Assembly (NCBI RefSeq): GCF_048269205.1
Contig: NZ_JBLXJC010000004.1
Location: forward strand, 70,140-134,139
Direction of reading: 5' to 3'
Origin: Emcibacter sp048269205
Lineage (GTDB): Bacteria > Pseudomonadota > Alphaproteobacteria > Sphingomonadales > Emcibacteraceae
DNA length: 64,000 nt
Below are positions 55,606-63,156 of this stretch, piece by piece; the first letter of the stretch is position 1, and each line of letters starts with the position of its first letter. The notes under the pieces are model-generated. The model saw nothing but the letters and a program-made list of their open reading frames with translations. It did no database searches and was not told the origin of the DNA. The translations under genes and the position numbers were made by a program.

Positions 55606-57491
55606 CAGTAGATGCCGCCGCCGTAATCCCGGGACAGCCGTTCCTGTGCCCTGCGGACAATTTCAAAGGCATCGCGCAGATGTTCCCGCTCCAGGGTGGA
55701 AAGTTCCTCCGGATTGACGAAGTTGTCCGCCTTGTCGCCTCTTTTGATCTGCCGGGCCTGGTGGCGGAAGCGAACTTCGGCAATGAATTCGTAGGCATCG
55801 CGCAGGTTGTTCGCATCCTCGGGCATCAGAATCTTCTTTTCTTTCAGCCGGACCAGACGCTCGAGGGTATTCACCTCCTCGATGCCATGGGCCAGGGAAT
55901 GGGTGCGGGTGATATCCTGTATCGGCACGACCCCCTGTTTTTTGATGTCAAACCGGTCGGCATGTTCCTTGTTGCGCAGCAGAATAAAGCGCCGGAAAAA
56001 CCCCAGCGGGACATGGGACTGGCGGGCATTTTCTGTCAAATGGGCGAGGAAGATACGGCTTTGGGCCGCATTCTCGGTGATATGGGCCCTGAGCTGCTCC
56101 ACCAGGGACATGTCCCCGTAAATACCCCGCAAATCAAAAAATATGGTGGCATGCATGACTGCCTTGGGCTCCGGCTCACTGAACCATCTGTCGAAGGTTT
56201 TTTTCCAGTCCGACAGGGCAATGCGCAACTCATCATTACTGGCCATGATGTTACCGCCACAGAAAACATATCCGGCGGCATCAAGGTCGGCGCACATTTT
56301 TTCGGCGAGTTTTTTGAAATAGGGGCCGTGTTCGCTTTCCACATAGTCATCGGACAGTACAAATCCGTTATCCTGGTCCGAAAGCGCCGTCTGGTCGCAA
56401 CGAGCCAGTGATCCGAAGGCAAGCAGGGCATAGGGCACCGGCGGCGGGCCGAGCTCCTTTTCGGCCAGTTCAAGCAGTTTCTTGTGGGCGGCCTCGCCGA
56501 TGGAGGAGACCACATGGCCGGTCATGTCCGCACTGACACCGGTCTTCATCAGGCTGAGGACGATTTCCGGTACCGACTGTACTGTCTCGATCACCGTTTT
56601 CACATCTTCGGCGCTTTCGATGCGGGCCGCATTGTAGACCGCATTGGACGACAGGCGGTTGAGAATGTCGCTGGCGCTGACCAGGCCGCGCACCCGGCCT
56701 TCCTCGTCTACCACGGGCACATGATGAAAATTATGCTGCATCATGGCCAGAAGCGCCCGGATCGCCGGCGTTTGCGGCGGCAGGGTCAGGGGGTCCGGGG
56801 TCATCACAGTTTTGACCTGGTCTCCGATATCATGCCCCTTCGCCACCACCCGCCGGCGCAGGTCCTTGTCGGTAAAGATACCCCGCAATTGTTCCGATTT
56901 CGTAACGAGAACGGTGGAGACATGGTGGCCGCTCATGACCAGGGCCGCTTCCTGAATGGTGGTGTCCGGCGAAACGCAGATGGGATCCTGCTTGATCAGC
57001 GCCTCGAGCTTCAGTCCGAGAAACTGGATCTCGCCGTCGGTCAGCCGGTCCTGCAGGCCGCGGCTTTTGCTTTCCTCAAGGGCATGGCGCAGGCGGTCGG
57101 TTTCATTGGTGGCGAAAAAGGTCATGAAGGGTTTGTGCCCGGTCAGCAGGGCCTTGAATTCTTCCTCGGGCAGGGCGTAAAACAGACAGTCCTCGATGGC
57201 GGTGACCTGGTTTCTGATGATGCCGTCCCGGAACAGGGAGGGATAGCCGAAAAAACTGCCTTCGCCCAGGCGGGCGGTGAAGTTGATGCCGCCCTCATGC
57301 AGTTCCACAGCGCCCTTGCGGACCATATAGAGGTTTGTATTTTTTTGTCCGGGGGTCAGGACTAAGCTGCCCCGGCGGGCATAGGAGATATTGATTTTCC
57401 GGGCCACGGCCGACAGGTCCTCCGGCGTCATCTCTTTAAAGGGATGGTGTTCCGCAAGGAAATTGATGATATCCGTCAGTTCCGCCGTCAT
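55605..57491 (-). CDS. DUF294 putative nucleotidyltransferase with cNMP-binding and CBS domains
   Basis: 628 residues from the ATG at 57491 (MTAELTDIINFLAEHHPF); 24 more in-frame residues upstream have no family match. Domain order: cyclic-nucleotide-binding-like (~10-110, RRGSLVLTPGQKNTNLYMVRKGAVELH), CBS pair (~150-270, ELRGIFTDKDLRRRVV), nucleotidyltransferase-like (~350-440, LLAFGSLARCDQTALSDQD with the GS...DxD pattern) and DUF294_C (to the end). GlnD-like proteins of this type are proposed to sense nucleotides and adjust a transporter or symporter. Neighbours are an exonuclease and the acetate symporter. Confidence 0.88.
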   Translation of the reverse strand: MTAELTDIINFLAEHHPFKEMTPEDLSAVARKINISYARRGSLVLTPGQKNTNLYMVRKGAVELHEGGINFTARLGEGSFFGYPSLFRDGIIRNQVTAIEDCLFYALPEEEFKALLTGHKPFMTFFATNETDRLRHALEESKSRGLQDRLTDGEIQFLGLKLEALIKQDPICVSPDTTIQEAALVMSGHHVSTVLVTKSEQLRGIFTDKDLRRRVVAKGHDIGDQVKTVMTPDPLTLPPQTPAIRALLAMMQHNFHHVPVVDEEGRVRGLVSASDILNRLSSNAVYNAARIESAEDVKTVIETVQSVPEIVLSLMKTGVSADMTGHVVSSIGEAAHKKLLELAEKELGPPPVPYALLAFGSLARCDQTALSDQDNGFVLSDDYVESEHGPYFKKLAEKMCADLDAAGYVFCGGNIMASNDELRIALSDWKKTFDRWFSEPEPKAVMHATIFFDLRGIYGDMSLVEQLRAHITENAAQSRIFLAHLTENARQSHVPLGFFRRFILLRNKEHADRFDIKKQGVVPIQDITRTHSLAHGIEEVNTLERLVRLKEKKILMPEDANNLRDAYEFIAEVRFRHQARQIKRGDKADNFVNPEELSTLEREHLRDAFEIVRRAQERLSRDYGGGIY

Positions 57492-57646
57492 GAAGGTCCC
57501 CGCCCTGATTTTCCGTCCCGCCGTATCCTGCCCCAAGTATGTCTGAGGCCCTGTCTGAAGCAATTAGACTTTCGCCGCATGAGGTCGCGGCTGAGATGAG
57601 CAGAAATATAATATACATTATTGAAAGAGAGCATAGCTTCTATGCT

Positions 57647-58048
57647 CTACGAAAGGCCCAGCACTTGGGTTGCGTAATTCTTAACTTTCCTTTTTGTATG
57701 TTTTGACCTAACTACCCCATTTTTTATTTTGAGGAAGTTATGTGTTGTAACGTTTTCTTTTAGTTTTAGACGGCCATCAATCACCCCCTGTATGAGTGTG
57801 TCAGATGTTTCTATTCGTGCTTCCCGATATAAAACATATGATTTTCGCTGAATAAAAGGATGAGAGTCTTTATCAAGAATACATGTTGGATCGCACCTAG
57901 CATTGATCCAAGTACATATTGGTACAAGAAGTTGTTTATTGTTCACGCATGGATTGTTGCAAACTACAAACAAATGTTTTTTGTCTGGATCAAATGTAGT
58001 CCCAGATGGTATTAACACTGTGTTTTTCGCAATAATCTCAGGTGACAA
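57647..58048 (-). CDS. Hypothetical toxin-like protein paired with Panacea gene
   Basis: 133 residues from a TTG start, GCGGGG 5 bp upstream. Small, basic, beta-rich (TVLIPSGTTFDPDKKHLFVVC, RKSYVLYREARIE, HTKRKVKNYATQVLGL). The gene lies directly after a Panacea-domain antitoxin-like gene on the same strand, the typical place of the toxin in such pairs. The early LIPSG...LFVV pattern is reminiscent of PemK/MazF-like barrels, but I cannot assign it. It marks the AT-rich start of the island. Confidence 0.55.
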   Translation of the reverse strand: MSPEIIAKNTVLIPSGTTFDPDKKHLFVVCNNPCVNNKQLLVPICTWINARCDPTCILDKDSHPFIQRKSYVLYREARIETSDTLIQGVIDGRLKLKENVTTHNFLKIKNGVVRSKHTKRKVKNYATQVLGLS

Positions 58049-58156
58049 TTTTTCCCCGCAAAATGTCTATACTCTGTACACCCTTTAACAAAAGTACAGA
58101 AAAGGCAACAAACATTTCGGGAAATTTTGATCAGGTAGAATAATGCTAATGCTGTA

Positions 58157-58720
58157 TTAGGCAGAAAGTGCTGCAAAAAGGGAATCAATATTCCGGAATT
58201 CTTCTATTTTTTGAAGCTGTAATTCAGAATTCTCAATGCCAAGATGCCTCATTATTCTTTCCAGAGGAATGATGGAGGAACTACCATTGGGGTCTTCCCA
58301 TTCGGGTACATTATTCGAGTCATGCGTCCAGTCGCGAATGGTCCATTGATCCATTTCACCAAAGGCAGTCCAAACTTTTTCCATGCACTCGATATCTGCA
58401 TCACTCAATTCGTCCAAGTCATCCAGACTAACCTGCTTATTTACAGAAATCTCATGGTTTGCTTTATCGCTGAGGTACTGTGACCAACCACAACTGTTTG
58501 TATCAACTTCACCATTTATGTGACTGTAGGTAGAAGAATTCACAGGGCCATGCGGCATGGAAACGCGGTTTTCATCCAAAATCGGAAAACCCCACTGTTT
58601 AAGGCTTTCCCGGTCGGCCAAGTAAACAAGTTTAATAGCTTTCAAGATGTTGATAGATCTTGAATTATTTTTTAGGGCAAAAAAGGCTATTACTTGAGCC
58701 GCTTTAATAGGATTGTACAT
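58157..58720 (-). CDS. Panacea-domain (DUF4065, SocA-like) protein, probable antitoxin
   Basis: 187 residues. The N-terminal half matches the Panacea/SocA domain: PIKAAQVIAFFALKNNSR, LKAIKLVYLADRESLKQWGFP, and the MPHGPVNSSTYSH motif. The C-terminus is acidic (DDLDELSDADIECMEKVW). Panacea proteins act as antitoxins or proteolytic adaptors for diverse neighbouring toxins. The downstream 133-residue ORF, 108 bp away, is the candidate toxin. Upstream lies a sigma-54-like promoter. Confidence 0.8.
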   Translation of the reverse strand: MYNPIKAAQVIAFFALKNNSRSINILKAIKLVYLADRESLKQWGFPILDENRVSMPHGPVNSSTYSHINGEVDTNSCGWSQYLSDKANHEISVNKQVSLDDLDELSDADIECMEKVWTAFGEMDQWTIRDWTHDSNNVPEWEDPNGSSSIIPLERIMRHLGIENSELQLQKIEEFRNIDSLFAALSA

Positions 58721-58833
58721 ACCTAGCCTTGAAAGTCGATTTAGTTAACACTGTTCCACTAAAAATTTAACAACTCGTTAAAGAGCATCTAGGCGATTCG
58801 GGTCGTTCCATACAACCACCATGTAATAATTAA

Positions 58834-58849
58834 TGCAAAAGTTGGGCCA
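58834..58849 (-). promoter_or_regulatory. Sigma-54-type promoter pointing at the Panacea gene
   Basis: On the minus strand TGGCCCAACTTTTGCA: the GG and GC are 10 bp apart, matching TGGCNC-N5-TTGCA. The start would be ~58823, about 100 nt before the Panacea ATG. A GTGT-N11-ACA element lies 82 bp upstream, as for the PEP-CTERM promoter. Confidence 0.6.
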
Positions 58850-58897
58850 ATTGATGGCACTAACGTTTTCAAGTACTTAGTGGGTATCGAGTTCAAA

Positions 58898-58942
58898 AAA
58901 GTGTAAAATGTGCCCACATTTTGTCGGAAATTTTTACACTTT
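58898..58942 (-). promoter_or_regulatory. Inverted-repeat region with GTGT-N11-ACA element
   Basis: Nested repeats: AAAATGTG-CC-CACATTTT (58905-58922), flanked by AAAGTGTAAAA and TTTTTACACTTT. Read on the minus strand it has CTGAAAGTGTAAAAATTT, which shares CTGAA and GTGTAAAAATTT with the 33-bp palindrome before the PEP-CTERM gene. Confidence 0.6.
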
Positions 58943-59190
58943 CAGCCAACTTTATCGAGACTGAATCACATTTTAAGCTTGATGTCAAATCACGATATAC
59001 GACCCCCAAGCTAATATAATTGAGAATTTTCCAACTAAACTACTTAGTGATAGAGACATAGATAATTGGTCGATGGGAACGAAAAATGGTGCCGCTGATA
59101 GGAAGCGGGACTAAAAAAATAATATTAATAAAAATCAATAAGATAGAGATATAGATTTTAGTGAAATTGTACCATTATTTGTACCAAAAT

Positions 59191-59946
59191 TCAGAGTGCT
59201 TCAACATGTGGGGCCCAAGAACTTTGAGCAAATTTCTCAACCCGGAATTTGATTATGTCCTCATGATTTTCACTCGGAATTACAAAAAATACTCTGTGCG
59301 ATCCTCGTTTGAACAGGACAGGTATCACAGGCCGCTCACCGATCTCATTCTGAAATTCTTCTAATTTAATGGCGATTTGTTCTCTGGATTTTAGGGTGCG
59401 ATTTAGGTGATGGTAGACCACCAATGTCTTTCCCAAGGAGTGGAATTTTTCTAGTTCATCCCAGAATACATACTTTGGTGCTTTGGGCGCATGTATTGGT
59501 ACAGATTTTACTTCGAGACCATTGTCGGGATCTAAAAAAATAACATCCTGATTGCCAATTGTTTCAACGGCTTTAAGTATCCAGCTATCACGATGTTTAA
59601 GTCGTGTGCGGCGATCTCTGGCGTATAGTTTTTCGTAGGTTAGGATTTTGTCATAGAAAATTGTGTCTTCAGGAAAAAGCCGAGACTTATGTATCTTTTT
59701 TACTTCTCTAATGCCATAGGATAAATAGTGTTTCAGTGCATCATATAGATCTGGGTCACAACTTCTGAACTCGGGCTTGCCGAGATAAGAAATGTGTTTG
59801 CCGTCATCGTTATGGCCCTCATCCGGAAATAAATACCAAACAACACCTAGTGATAAATCGGGTGTTCCCTGATGGACGCCACACAAATTCCTCAGCAGAC
59901 TATATTTCCCATAATCTCCGATATCGCCAAAGTATCTATTTTGCAT
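59191..59946 (-). CDS. Unrecognised 251-residue protein with YFGDIGDYGKY and DPDNG motifs
   Basis: I do not recognise the family. It opens MQNRYFGDIGDYGKYSLLRN, has VIFLDPDNGLEVK (~residues 134-146) at the end of a predicted beta-strand, VVYHHLNRTLKSREQ (~177), and a final beta-hairpin (RVFFVIPSEN). The acidic loop after a hydrophobic strand looks like a Rossmann-type active site, for example a methyltransferase- or nuclease-like fold; this is a guess. No signal or membrane segment. Last gene of the PurZ-like operon, 22 bp after the Dcd-fold gene, so probably its catalytic or effector partner. Confidence 0.75.
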   Translation of the reverse strand: MQNRYFGDIGDYGKYSLLRNLCGVHQGTPDLSLGVVWYLFPDEGHNDDGKHISYLGKPEFRSCDPDLYDALKHYLSYGIREVKKIHKSRLFPEDTIFYDKILTYEKLYARDRRTRLKHRDSWILKAVETIGNQDVIFLDPDNGLEVKSVPIHAPKAPKYVFWDELEKFHSLGKTLVVYHHLNRTLKSREQIAIKLEEFQNEIGERPVIPVLFKRGSHRVFFVIPSENHEDIIKFRVEKFAQSSWAPHVEAL

Positions 59947-59968
59947 CCAAATTCCAAAAAATACAAAA

Positions 59969-61099
59969 TTAGTGTTCGGTGGTGGTTTGCATCTGAGCTT
60001 TCAGTTGCTCATTTTGCTTGATCAGCTTTTCTATCTTAGCTTCTTGATCTTTTACACGTTGTTTCAATTCGGTTATTTCTTTGTTCTGAACCGTAAGGGC
60101 GATTTTGTCGTTATTCGCTGACTCAATATTTTGTAGTTTTTGAGTTAGATTACGTAAATCTATATTTAAGTCCCGCAATGAAACAATGATCTCGGAACTT
60201 TTCTTTGGAAGGTCATATTCTTTCTTGACCGCGGCAATAGCTTCGTTGGATTGCGCGATGACTTCGTTAAACCCTGTATAGCTTTGGTGTGATGAGATTA
60301 CTATTGAGCCAACGGCAACAACTGTTGCAATCCCTCCCCCTATACCGAAACCGAAAAGCGTTCTCTTGGCTGATGTTGCATGCTCTTCTGCTTTGTTTGC
60401 TGTTTCGCGAACAGCACGAATTGAGTCTGGAATAGCATTTTGTATCGATTTGTGAGGTGCGGCTTTTTTTAAATATTCTCTGACATCTTTGACAATCTTT
60501 TCGTGTGGGAAAGCGATGTATTTGCCAACTTGGTCTTCGACAGTCTGAGTATTTTGATCCCAAATCCCGTTCGGGCTGATTTTTGTAAACTCAACCCAAA
60601 TAAATCCCTCATTTTTCTCAAAAGTATACGGATTCTTCGTAAGGTTATGGACTGGAATTAATAGGTGTCCTTCAAATCCAGGATCGACCAACGGCCCTGT
60701 TCCGAGAAGAAGGCCCCTATGGACATTGGTAATTTTGAGGTTGAAGCGAATGGCCAAGTAGTGCGGCATCCGAAATTTTTGCGCAGTTTTTATAAAAACT
60801 ACGGAGTTGGGCTCGAGTACAAAAGTATCCCCATCAGCAAGCGTTTTCTCGCAATGTTTTCCTTTATCGTCCCAATAAATTACTAAATCACCGATATCGA
60901 GTTCCAGAGAGGAGCTTTTCAACTTCTCCGGATGGTAAGGGGAGACCATTCCAGTCTTTTCGATATAATCATGTACATCAGCTGAATTAAGCAAAGACGG
61001 TGAAATGTGCGGAAAGGGGTCTGTGCTGCCCCAATCGGAAAATCGACGTTCAGCTACTGTGTCGGAAACTATTTCAGTTATATTTTTTGCCCCAGACAT
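59969..61099 (-). CDS. dCTP-deaminase/dUTPase-fold protein with membrane segment and coiled coil, deaminase residues lost
   Basis: 376 residues. Residues ~30-175 fit the trimeric dCTP deaminase fold: HISPSLLNSADVHDYIE, SSSLELDIGDLVIYW, FVLEPNSVVFIKTAQKFRMP, and GPLVDPGFEGHLLIPVHNL. In Dcd the last segment reads DPGWxGxIxLEFYN with catalytic Glu; here it is Pro149. The RSSLxR signature is also absent (FNLKITNVHRG). So it probably binds a nucleotide but does not deaminate. Residues ~248-269 (LFGFGIGGGIATVVAVGSIVI) form one membrane span, and 325-372 a coiled coil. A sensor or effector role is inferred. Sits 11 bp after the PurZ-like gene. Confidence 0.8.
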   Translation of the reverse strand: MSGAKNITEIVSDTVAERRFSDWGSTDPFPHISPSLLNSADVHDYIEKTGMVSPYHPEKLKSSSLELDIGDLVIYWDDKGKHCEKTLADGDTFVLEPNSVVFIKTAQKFRMPHYLAIRFNLKITNVHRGLLLGTGPLVDPGFEGHLLIPVHNLTKNPYTFEKNEGFIWVEFTKISPNGIWDQNTQTVEDQVGKYIAFPHEKIVKDVREYLKKAAPHKSIQNAIPDSIRAVRETANKAEEHATSAKRTLFGFGIGGGIATVVAVGSIVISSHQSYTGFNEVIAQSNEAIAAVKKEYDLPKKSSEIIVSLRDLNIDLRNLTQKLQNIESANNDKIALTVQNKEITELKQRVKDQEAKIEKLIKQNEQLKAQMQTTTEH

Positions 61100-61110
61100 C
61101 TGAAATTCAA

Positions 61111-62154
61111 TCAGGCTGACATGACTTGGCTTGGAATTACATGTCTTCGAATAATGCCGTTCGGCGAGAAGCCCACGTAGTCGATTCTCGCGTCTATCTT
61201 TCTCTCGATTTCACAGATGAATTGATTGGCTATTGAAGTCAATTTACTGTCGAATTTGCAGTTTACATCAACATAGTCAACGTGATTGAGAACTATAGAG
61301 GAAGGGTTGTTGGCCTCAATTGCAGCCTTAACAATTTCAGCGTCAAAGCGTGCCACCCGTCGCACCTTATTTGTGACGGTTGTACGTTCAGTTAAGGTGT
61401 GCTCATACCCGCTTTCCTGCTGCACAGTTTCCCAGTCGATCTCAAGGGGAAGCGGCCCGGAATTACCCGCCACTCGAATTGGAAACGCGCGAATAACCAT
61501 TACAACTTCATCCACATCCAATGGACTCAGGCCAGCTTCGGAAACGAAGCCAGCAGCAGTCGTGTCTCGGCTTGTTGCAAACGGGTAACAATTCGCATGT
61601 AGGATGGATAAGCCATACCCTTGAGTGCCCTCAACAATGATACGTTTGCCACTCTTGAGCAGGCTCCTCATGACAGTTTTTGTATTCTGAATGTAGGGCT
61701 GCAGAGTTTTGATATCCTTGGCAAAATGAATGTCACGGGTTCTGCTGATGCGCGCCAACACTGCTGCGCCTGTACCACTCTGTGTAGAGCCAATTGCATC
61801 TCCCAGGGAGGAAGTTTCTTCGGCTTTTATATCCTCATTTGTAATAACCACAGCATTGGGATCAATAATTACCTGATCCTTTGTCACGCCGGTCTCTTGG
61901 ATTTCGGCCAGCAAGATGCCTGGGTCGATATAAGACCCCGCAGCAATGATACTTAACATGTTGGGAAGAATAGATGCTGTCGGCAGTGATCTGAATTTTC
62001 GCACTTTACCGGTGGGGTCAACAATGGTGTGACCAGAGTTCGACCCTCCGACCCGGATAACTGCAGCGGCATTTTTGTCTTTGGCCAGCTCATAAGCAAC
62101 TTTGCCTTTTCCCTCAGAGCCAAACTGTCCGCCAACGACGACTGTAACTGGCAT
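61111..62154 (-). CDS. PurZ-like adenylosuccinate synthetase homologue
   Basis: 347 residues, close to the short archaeal PurA and phage PurZ (~340-350) and far below bacterial PurA (~430). The family core is intact: GGQFGSEGKGK (residues 8-18), GGSNSGHT (36-43, His42 as catalytic acid), GSTQSGTG (122-129), VEGTQGYGLSI (174-184), FATSRDTTAAG (192-202), RVAGNSGPLP (227-236) and TTVTNKVRRVARFD (258-271). In PurA the P-loop has a catalytic Asp (GDEGKGK); here it is Ser13, the change I recall for PurZ, which makes succino-amino-dGMP for 2-aminoadenine DNA. It may therefore act on dGMP rather than IMP. Not the housekeeping PurA. Preceded by a MerR-like gene (13 bp). Confidence 0.85.
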   Translation of the reverse strand: MPVTVVVGGQFGSEGKGKVAYELAKDKNAAAVIRVGGSNSGHTIVDPTGKVRKFRSLPTASILPNMLSIIAAGSYIDPGILLAEIQETGVTKDQVIIDPNAVVITNEDIKAEETSSLGDAIGSTQSGTGAAVLARISRTRDIHFAKDIKTLQPYIQNTKTVMRSLLKSGKRIIVEGTQGYGLSILHANCYPFATSRDTTAAGFVSEAGLSPLDVDEVVMVIRAFPIRVAGNSGPLPLEIDWETVQQESGYEHTLTERTTVTNKVRRVARFDAEIVKAAIEANNPSSIVLNHVDYVDVNCKFDSKLTSIANQFICEIERKIDARIDYVGFSPNGIIRRHVIPSQVMSA

Positions 62155-62167
62155 TTTGATCTCCTAT

Positions 62168-62602
62168 TTATCCCGCTTGTGCAATAGCCGCATTTATTTC
62201 ATTTTGTAGGATGCCCAACTCTATGACAAAGGCGAAAGCCATTTGCCCGTTGGAATCCAGCAACTCCAAACTCTCCTGGGTATGTCGAAAAAACACTTCC
62301 TTACCATCCGTAACAATATACTTGGCGGGTAGTGAGTTTGGAGTAATTTTAGGGTGATATTTTTTAATATTTTTTAACGCTGTCTTTAGTCTCGCAACGG
62401 AGACTCCTGCATCTAGAAGTCTACACAAGGCACGTAAAATTACAATGTCACCAAAAGTATATTGTCGGGCTCGTCCTCGGCCCGGCCGTTTACTTGCTGT
62501 CGGCTCCAGCAGTTCATGACGACACAAATAATTCACCATGGTTTTTGACAAACCACTAAGCTTTGCTGCGTCGTCGACAGTGTATTTTGATACAGTTCCC
62601 AT
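62168..62602 (-). CDS. MerR-like transcriptional regulator
   Basis: 144 residues. The N-terminal winged HTH is MerR type: SKYTVDDAAKLSGLSKTMVNYL, then ARQYTFGDIVILRALCRLLDAGVSVARLK. A short C-terminal domain (~80-144) with no metal-binding Cys follows and may bind a ligand or oligomerise. It is the first gene of the four-gene operon, followed by the PurZ-like gene after 13 bp, and probably autoregulates it. The 80 bp upstream are AT-rich and must contain the promoter. Confidence 0.82.
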   Translation of the reverse strand: MGTVSKYTVDDAAKLSGLSKTMVNYLCRHELLEPTASKRPGRGRARQYTFGDIVILRALCRLLDAGVSVARLKTALKNIKKYHPKITPNSLPAKYIVTDGKEVFFRHTQESLELLDSNGQMAFAFVIELGILQNEINAAIAQAG

Positions 62603-62682
62603 TGATATAGTTTAGAGCATAACTGTATTAAAAGCGAGTAAATTTACGGCAATTGAATCAATAAACTAGTATGGAAAAACTG

Positions 62683-63156
62683 CTATTGTTGAACGCTTTT
62701 TTGGTTTGAATAGCCTCTTTTGCTTATCATCTTTAAGTAACCTGCCATATCTATCGGCACTACCGAAATAATTGCATACCATGTCGGCACCATCTGTTGG
62801 TGTCGGTCGACAAGCTCCAGCCATTTGTCCGGATATCGAAATCTTTGATGAAGTATCCGATGGCAGTCCTTGCATAAGAAGGGGTCCATACGGATGCAGT
62901 GGTAGTTTTCGCTGTGAAAACCTAATGGCTTCACTTCCCCGCAAATATCACAGGTTTTTGGCTTCCGGATCATGCCGGCGTCGAGGAGCATACGACCAAG
63001 TTGCCAATTCATAATCCTCTCGTCAGAAGTAAAGCCATTATAAGGTTTGAGCGGCGGCCACCGCCATTGCGGAAGAGCTACCTTGGGCGTGGTTTTGGGC
63101 CAATAAATTTTGTGTCTCGGAAGCAGAGAGAGCAACAATTCATAATCGTAGCTCAT
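62683..63156 (-). CDS. Small protein with HNH-like zinc-ribbon motif
   Basis: 157 residues. A zinc-binding segment CDICGEVKPLGFHSENY...CKDCHRILHQRF (~residues 69-106) has two CxxC pairs and histidines in an HNH-like spacing. The remainder is not recognised. It overlaps the serine recombinase stop by 4 bp (ATGA), so the two are co-translated and it may aid recombination or be a nuclease. Located just upstream of the MerR-like gene on the same strand. Confidence 0.65.
   Translation of the reverse strand: MSYDYELLLSLLPRHKIYWPKTTPKVALPQWRWPPLKPYNGFTSDERIMNWQLGRMLLDAGMIRKPKTCDICGEVKPLGFHSENYHCIRMDPFLCKDCHRILHQRFRYPDKWLELVDRHQQMVPTWYAIISVVPIDMAGYLKMISKRGYSNQKSVQQ

Larger units (their letters stand above)
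58721..59190. other. AT-rich intergenic region with regulatory elements, no gene
   Basis: 470 bp. No credible coding sequence. It contains a minus-strand sigma-54 promoter (58834-58849), inverted repeats around 58898-58942, and AT-rich stretches near 59100-59160. It separates the Panacea pair from the PurZ-like operon; a fusion junction of two elements is possible. Confidence 0.6.

Noticed and set aside
58777..58870. Open minus-strand stretch of ~32 codons ending WNDPNRLDAL
   Set aside because: No start with a ribosome-binding site and too short to judge; it lies under the sigma-54 promoter and leader, so it may be chance or a gene remnant.
59161..59364. Small plus-strand frame near the end of the DPDNG gene
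   Set aside because: It is almost wholly antisense to the 59191-59946 gene, has no ribosome-binding site and no recognisable motif.
59969..61099. Active dCTP deaminase
   Set aside because: The catalytic Glu position is Pro and the RSSLxR signature is missing, and the protein has an added membrane segment.
61111..62154. Housekeeping purA
   Set aside because: It is ~80 residues too short for bacterial PurA, lacks the catalytic Asp, and lies in an island operon with a MerR-like gene.
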